This document shows, in pieces, positions 15,736-18,999 of a stretch of 18,999 bases of DNA (positions are counted from its first letter, which is position 1; the number at the start of each line of letters is the position of its first letter). The DNA is from Prevotellamassilia sp. (GTDB lineage Bacteria; Bacteroidota; Bacteroidia; Bacteroidales; Bacteroidaceae), in NCBI GenBank assembly GCA_009775705.1, contig VSQE01000051.1:1-18999 (forward strand), written 5' to 3'. The notes below the pieces were generated by a model. That model was not told the origin of the DNA, did no database searches, and saw only the letters and a program-made list of their open reading frames with translations. The translations under genes and the position numbers were made by a program.

Positions 15736-15795
15736 CCCCTCACTCTTCCCTCCCCTCCATCATCATCATCCCATCAACAAAGCACTTTTCGCATC

Positions 15796-16194
15796 ATGAC
15801 CATTTTCAGCAAAATCATAGCCGGCGAAATCCCTTCCTACAAGTGCGCCGAAGACGAGAGTTTCTATGCTTTCTTAGACATCAGCCCCGTAGCCAAAGGC
15901 CACACGCTGGTGGTGCCCAAACGCGAGACGGACTACCTCTTCGACCTTGAAGACGAGGAACTGGCGGCAATGGCCATATTCGCCAAGCGCGTGGCCCGGG
16001 CCGTCAAGACGGTCTTCCCCTGCCGCAAGGTGGGCATGGCCGTGCTCGGCCTCGAAGTGAACCACGCACACATCCACCTCATCCCTCTGCAAAACGAGGG
16101 CGATATGGACTTCCGGAAGGAGAAACTGCAACTGCCTGCCGAAGAAATGCAGAACATTGCCGGACGCATTCTCGAAGCCTTCGGCAAAGAATAA
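15796..16194 (+). CDS. HIT family hydrolase
   Basis: This 132-residue protein has the histidine triad HAHIHLIP, with H90, H92 and H94; the last is the expected nucleophile. IFSKIIAGEIPSYK at the N-terminus and DISPVAKGHTLVVPKR (28-43) are typical of the HINT/FHIT-like branch. Such enzymes hydrolyse nucleoside phosphoramidates or related nucleotide conjugates in the cytoplasm; the natural substrate is usually unknown. It lies 60 nt after greA and 33 nt before the GH95 gene. The gap from greA is pyrimidine-rich (CATCATCATCATCCC) with no Shine-Dalgarno site, as expected for this group. Confidence 0.93.
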   Translation: MTIFSKIIAGEIPSYKCAEDESFYAFLDISPVAKGHTLVVPKRETDYLFDLEDEELAAMAIFAKRVARAVKTVFPCRKVGMAVLGLEVNHAHIHLIPLQNEGDMDFRKEKLQLPAEEMQNIAGRILEAFGKE

Positions 16195-16227
16195 AAAAAC
16201 GTTCACCGCCACAACCCACATCCATCC

Positions 16228-18690
16228 ATGAAAAAAGAACTGCTCTGCAGCGCGCTCTGCCTGCTTGCGACGACAACACTGCCCGCACAAAACACCGTCT
16301 GGTTCGACCAGCCTACCAGCCTCAAAGGCCGCGCCGCATGGTATGGTGGCCATCCGGAGAACTTCACCAACGGCCGGAAACCCGTCAACGCCGGCGACTT
16401 CAACGGAAACTCCGACCCCGAATGGGAACAGCGCTCCCTCCCGCTGGGCAACGGCAGCATCGGAGCCAACGTGATGGGATCGGTGGCCGTAGAGCGCATT
16501 ACGCTCAACGAGAAGACCCTGTGGCGCGGCGGCCCCGGAACCGCCAAAGGTGCGGCCCACTACTGGAACGTTAACAAGCAGTCGGCCCCCGTGCTGAAAG
16601 AAATACGCCAGGCTTTTGCGGAAGGCGATGACAACAAAGCCGCACGGCTGACAAGGCAGAACTTCAACAGCCCGGTACCATACGAAGCCCTGGGAGAACC
16701 GGAATTCCGCTTCGGCTCGTTCACCACGATGGGTGAGCTGTGCATCGAGACCGGCATCAATCCGGAGGGCATCACATCCTACCGCCGTGCACTCTCCGTG
16801 GACTCGGCCTATGCTACGGTCTCTTTCGCCTCGAACGGCCTGCGGTACGAACGCCGCACCTTCATCTCCTACCCGGACAACGTCCTGGCCATCCGCTTCT
16901 CCGCCTCGCAACCGGGGAAACAGAACCTGCGCCTCACCTATGACAAGAGCCCGGTGTCGGAAGGTCAGTGGACGGCCGACGGCACCGACGGCCTTTGCTT
17001 CAAAGGCCGGCTGGACAACAACGGCATGGAATATGTGGTGCGGCTGAAAGCCCTGACACAGGGCGGAACCGTCAGCAACGCAGGCAACGCGCTTACCGTG
17101 AAAGGCGCGGACGAAGTGGTGTTTCTGCTCACCGCTGATACCGACTACCGGCCCAACTACGACCCTGACTTCAACGATCCGAAGGCCTACGTAGGGACAG
17201 ACCCGTCGGCCACTACCGCCCGATGGATGAAGAACGCCGCCAAAAAGGGCTTCGCAAAACTTTTCAAGACGCACTATAAAGACTACGCCTCGCTCTTCGG
17301 CCGCGTACGCTTCCACCTCGCGGGAAAAGGATCGGAACTGCCTACCGACCGCCGGCTGGCAGCCTACCGCAACGGCGCTACAGACCCCGCCCTCGAAACA
17401 CTCTACTACCAGTACGGGCGCTACCTGCTCATCGCCTCCTCCCGCCCCGGCAACCTGCCGGCCAACCTTCAGGGCATCTGGCACAACAACGTGGACGGAC
17501 CGTGGCGCGTGGACTACCACAACAACATCAACCTGCAAATGAACTACTGGCCGTCGCTCCCGACCAATCTGACAGAATGCGCCGAACCGCTGACGGACTT
17601 CATACGCCTGCTCCGCAAACCGGGACGTGAGACGGCACGCGCCTACTTCGGTGCCCAGGGATGGGCTGCCAACATCTCCGCGAACATCTTCGGCTTCACC
17701 GCGCCGCTCAGAGATCAGGACATGTCATGGAACTATAACCCGATGGCTGCCTCGTGGCTGGCCACGCACCTGTGGGACTACTATGACTATACGCGCGACA
17801 CCGACTTCCTGCGCGACACGGCCTACCCCATCATGAAGGAATGCGCCCAGTTCACGGAAGACTTCCTCTGGCACAAGCCCGACGGCACCTACACGGCTGC
17901 GCCGAGCACCTCGCCCGAACACGGTCCGATAGACCAAGGCACGACCTTCACACACGCCGTGGCCCGCGAAATCCTGATCCGCGCCATCGAGGCCGCCCGC
18001 ATCCTGGGCAAAGACGAGACGGACGTAAAGCAATGGGAAAACGTATTGGCAGGCATCGTCCCCTACCGCATAGGACGCTACGGACAGCTGCTGGAATGGA
18101 GCCGCGACATTGACGACCCGAACGACCACCACCGCCACGTGAACCACCTCTTCGGACTCCACCCCGGACATACCATCTCCCCGCTCACCGAACCCGAACT
18201 GGCAGAAGCGGCCCGCGTGGTGCTGAACCACCGAGGCGACGGGGCTACCGGATGGAGCATGGGATGGAAGCTCAACCAATGGGCACGTCTGCACGACGGC
18301 GACCGCTCGTACAAGCTCTACGGCAACCTGCTCAAACACGGAACGGCCGACAACCTCTGGGACGTGCATCCGCCCTTCCAGATAGACGGCAATTTCGGCG
18401 GAACGGCCGGCGTGACCGAAATGCTGCTGCAAAGCCACGCCCGGTGCATCCACCTGCTGCCCGCCCTGCCCACAGCCTGGCAAGAGGGAAGCATCGAAGG
18501 CCTGCGCGCGCGCGGCAATTTCGGTGTCAGTCTGAGATGGAAAGCCGGCATTTTGGACAGTGCGGTCATCACTTCCGGCTCGGGCGAGGCATGCCGTTTG
18601 CTCTACGGCAACTCTATACTCAGTTTCCCCACAAAACGCGGAAAACAATACACCGTCACGCTGAAAGACGGCCGGCTTGTAAAAAAATAG
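16228..18690 (+). CDS. Exported GH95 alpha-L-fucosidase / alpha-L-galactosidase
   Basis: This 820-residue protein has a signal peptide (MKKELLCSALCLLATTTLPA, cleavage near residue 20-21). The N-terminal beta domain (about 25-330) includes RSLPLGNGSIGANVMG. An (alpha/alpha)6 barrel follows. Catalytic-site motifs match GH95: DYHNNINLQMNYWP with N433 and N435, STSPEHG with acid E564, and FQIDGNFGG with D720, corresponding to the Asn pair, Glu and Asp of Bifidobacterium AfcA. The enzyme inverts terminal alpha-1,2-fucose or alpha-L-galactose; sequence alone does not choose between them. It starts 33 nt after the HIT gene and was probably reached by transcription from greA. Length is normal. Confidence 0.94.
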   Translation: MKKELLCSALCLLATTTLPAQNTVWFDQPTSLKGRAAWYGGHPENFTNGRKPVNAGDFNGNSDPEWEQRSLPLGNGSIGANVMGSVAVERITLNEKTLWRGGPGTAKGAAHYWNVNKQSAPVLKEIRQAFAEGDDNKAARLTRQNFNSPVPYEALGEPEFRFGSFTTMGELCIETGINPEGITSYRRALSVDSAYATVSFASNGLRYERRTFISYPDNVLAIRFSASQPGKQNLRLTYDKSPVSEGQWTADGTDGLCFKGRLDNNGMEYVVRLKALTQGGTVSNAGNALTVKGADEVVFLLTADTDYRPNYDPDFNDPKAYVGTDPSATTARWMKNAAKKGFAKLFKTHYKDYASLFGRVRFHLAGKGSELPTDRRLAAYRNGATDPALETLYYQYGRYLLIASSRPGNLPANLQGIWHNNVDGPWRVDYHNNINLQMNYWPSLPTNLTECAEPLTDFIRLLRKPGRETARAYFGAQGWAANISANIFGFTAPLRDQDMSWNYNPMAASWLATHLWDYYDYTRDTDFLRDTAYPIMKECAQFTEDFLWHKPDGTYTAAPSTSPEHGPIDQGTTFTHAVAREILIRAIEAARILGKDETDVKQWENVLAGIVPYRIGRYGQLLEWSRDIDDPNDHHRHVNHLFGLHPGHTISPLTEPELAEAARVVLNHRGDGATGWSMGWKLNQWARLHDGDRSYKLYGNLLKHGTADNLWDVHPPFQIDGNFGGTAGVTEMLLQSHARCIHLLPALPTAWQEGSIEGLRARGNFGVSLRWKAGILDSAVITSGSGEACRLLYGNSILSFPTKRGKQYTVTLKDGRLVKK

Positions 18691-18700
18691 CCGGCAAAAA

Positions 18701-18731
18701 TTTGTCAGAAAGCAATAAATTCGTATTTTTG
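18701..18731 (+). promoter_or_regulatory. tRNA-Met promoter (sigma-ABfr)
   Basis: TTTG at 18701-18704, a 19-nt spacer and TATTTTTG at 18724-18731 fit the consensus. It begins 11 bases after the GH95 stop and lies about 30 bases before the tRNA. Confidence 0.7.
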
Positions 18732-18760
18732 CAGCGGAAAAACAAAAATATTTCCGCATC

Positions 18761-18834
18761 GGACTTGTAGCTCAGTTGGTTAGAGCAACAGACTCATAAT
18801 CTGGAGGTCCTAGGTTCAAGCCCTAGCTGGTCCA
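18761..18834 (+). tRNA. tRNA-Met (CAT), elongator type
   Basis: A 74-nt cloverleaf can be drawn. The D arm GCTC/GAGC encloses AGTTGGTTA, the anticodon loop is CTCATAA with CAT at the anticodon, and the T arm is CTAGG-TTCAAGC-CCTAG, with discriminator A at 18834. The D-arm and anticodon-loop sequences resemble elongator tRNA-Met rather than initiator. A lysidine-modified tRNA-Ile(CAT) cannot be fully excluded. Two irregular pairs are seen: T6 with T67 in the acceptor stem and A27 with G43 in the anticodon stem. No CCA is encoded, so it must be added after transcription. Confidence 0.93.
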
Positions 18835-18847
18835 CAAAAACAATCAG

Positions 18848-18878
18848 GCAGTTACAACAAAAATGTAACTGCTTTTTT
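18848..18878 (+). terminator. tRNA terminator
   Basis: GCAGTTACA (18848-18856) and TGTAACTGC (18864-18872) form a perfect 9-bp stem around a 7-nt loop, followed by six T. It ends transcription 14 bases past the tRNA. Confidence 0.93.
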
Positions 18879-18937
18879 AATGGAAAACACGGCGGTTTTT
18901 GGGACTGACCCCTAATTGCGGCTCAGTAGAAAATCAG

Positions 18938-18991
18938 TGGGGATAAGCATAAAGGTTTGCAATACGGAAAAGGAAGAATTTCTTATCCACA
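18938..18991. promoter_or_regulatory. Two DnaA-box-like sites in inverted orientation
   Basis: TTATCCACA at 18983-18991 is a perfect DnaA box. TGGGGATAA at 18938-18946 is the complement of TTATCCCCA, one base off. They face each other 36 bases apart at the window edge. A chance pair or a regulatory use is as possible as replication. Confidence 0.4.
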
Positions 18992-18999
18992 ACACCTCT

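Noticed and set aside
18671..18695. GCCGGC inverted repeat around the GH95 stop codon
   Set aside because: The 6-bp stem is followed by A-rich, not T-rich, sequence on the coding strand, so it is not a convincing terminator.
18900..18945. Possible insertion-sequence end after the tRNA (GGGACTGACCCC and nearby GTGGGG)
   Set aside because: The repeats are short and imperfect, no transposase fragment is visible before the window ends, and tRNA-proximal location alone is not evidence.
1..18999. CRISPR array, prophage, transposase, toxin-antitoxin or defence genes
   Set aside because: I looked for regularly spaced repeats and characteristic proteins and found none; the only tandem repeat is the 21-bp array, which has no spacers.

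Overview
This window looks like chromosome from a Bacteroidales bacterium, probably a gut member related to Bacteroides or Phocaeicola. The species cannot be named from this stretch. Five points support the placement. (1) Good start codons lack a Shine-Dalgarno sequence and often follow A-rich leaders. (2) Promoters match the Bacteroidetes sigma-ABfr pattern, TTTG then 19-20 nt then TAnnTTTG; the best are before greA, before the tRNA, and on the minus strand at 14936-14967. (3) A fused SpmA-SpmB protein is present. (4) Three secreted glycosidases are scattered among housekeeping genes. (5) The tRNA has no encoded CCA. The coding DNA is GC-rich by eye.

Layout. 1-276: leader carrying one arm of a dispersed repeat, a sigma-54-like site and a TAnnTTTG box. 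277-4824: tight plus-strand run of SpmAB-like membrane protein, oligosaccharide flippase, M16 zinc peptidase and zinc-ribbon Nudix hydrolase (gaps of 39, 16 and 5 nt). 4962-5996: CNNM/CBS membrane protein with its own promoter, ending at a long bidirectional terminator that it shares with a convergent GH35 beta-galactosidase (6075-8417, minus). 8648-9280: pyrE, followed after 40 nt by a large modular GH27 alpha-galactosidase (9321-12107), which ends at a second long shared terminator facing an acyltransferase (12207-13280, minus). 13281-13713: long leader with a 118-nt imperfect hairpin. 13714-14508: SPOUT RNA methyltransferase (minus). 14509-15267: the most structured non-coding stretch, with a second inverted copy of the dispersed repeat, four 21-bp tandem units, a minus-strand promoter aimed at a nearby terminator, a perfect 13-bp palindrome and the greA promoter. 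15268-18690: greA, a HIT protein and a GH95 fucosidase-type enzyme, probably co-transcribed. 18761-18834: elongator tRNA-Met with its own promoter and terminator. The last 120 bases hold two DnaA-box-like sites and no gene.

How the genes fit together. Most are housekeeping: pyrimidine synthesis, transcript cleavage, RNA modification, nucleotide clean-up and envelope glycan export. The three glycosidases (beta-galactosidase, alpha-galactosidase, GH95) have export signals and could together trim Fuc/Gal-capped glycans, such as blood-group-type mucin ends or plant side chains. They are not in a polysaccharide utilisation locus: no SusC/SusD, sensor or sulfatase gene is present.

I see no clear new multi-gene system. 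The most unusual signals are non-coding: the related inverted repeats about 14.7 kb apart, the 21-bp T-tract array, and the 118-nt hairpin ahead of the acyltransferase.
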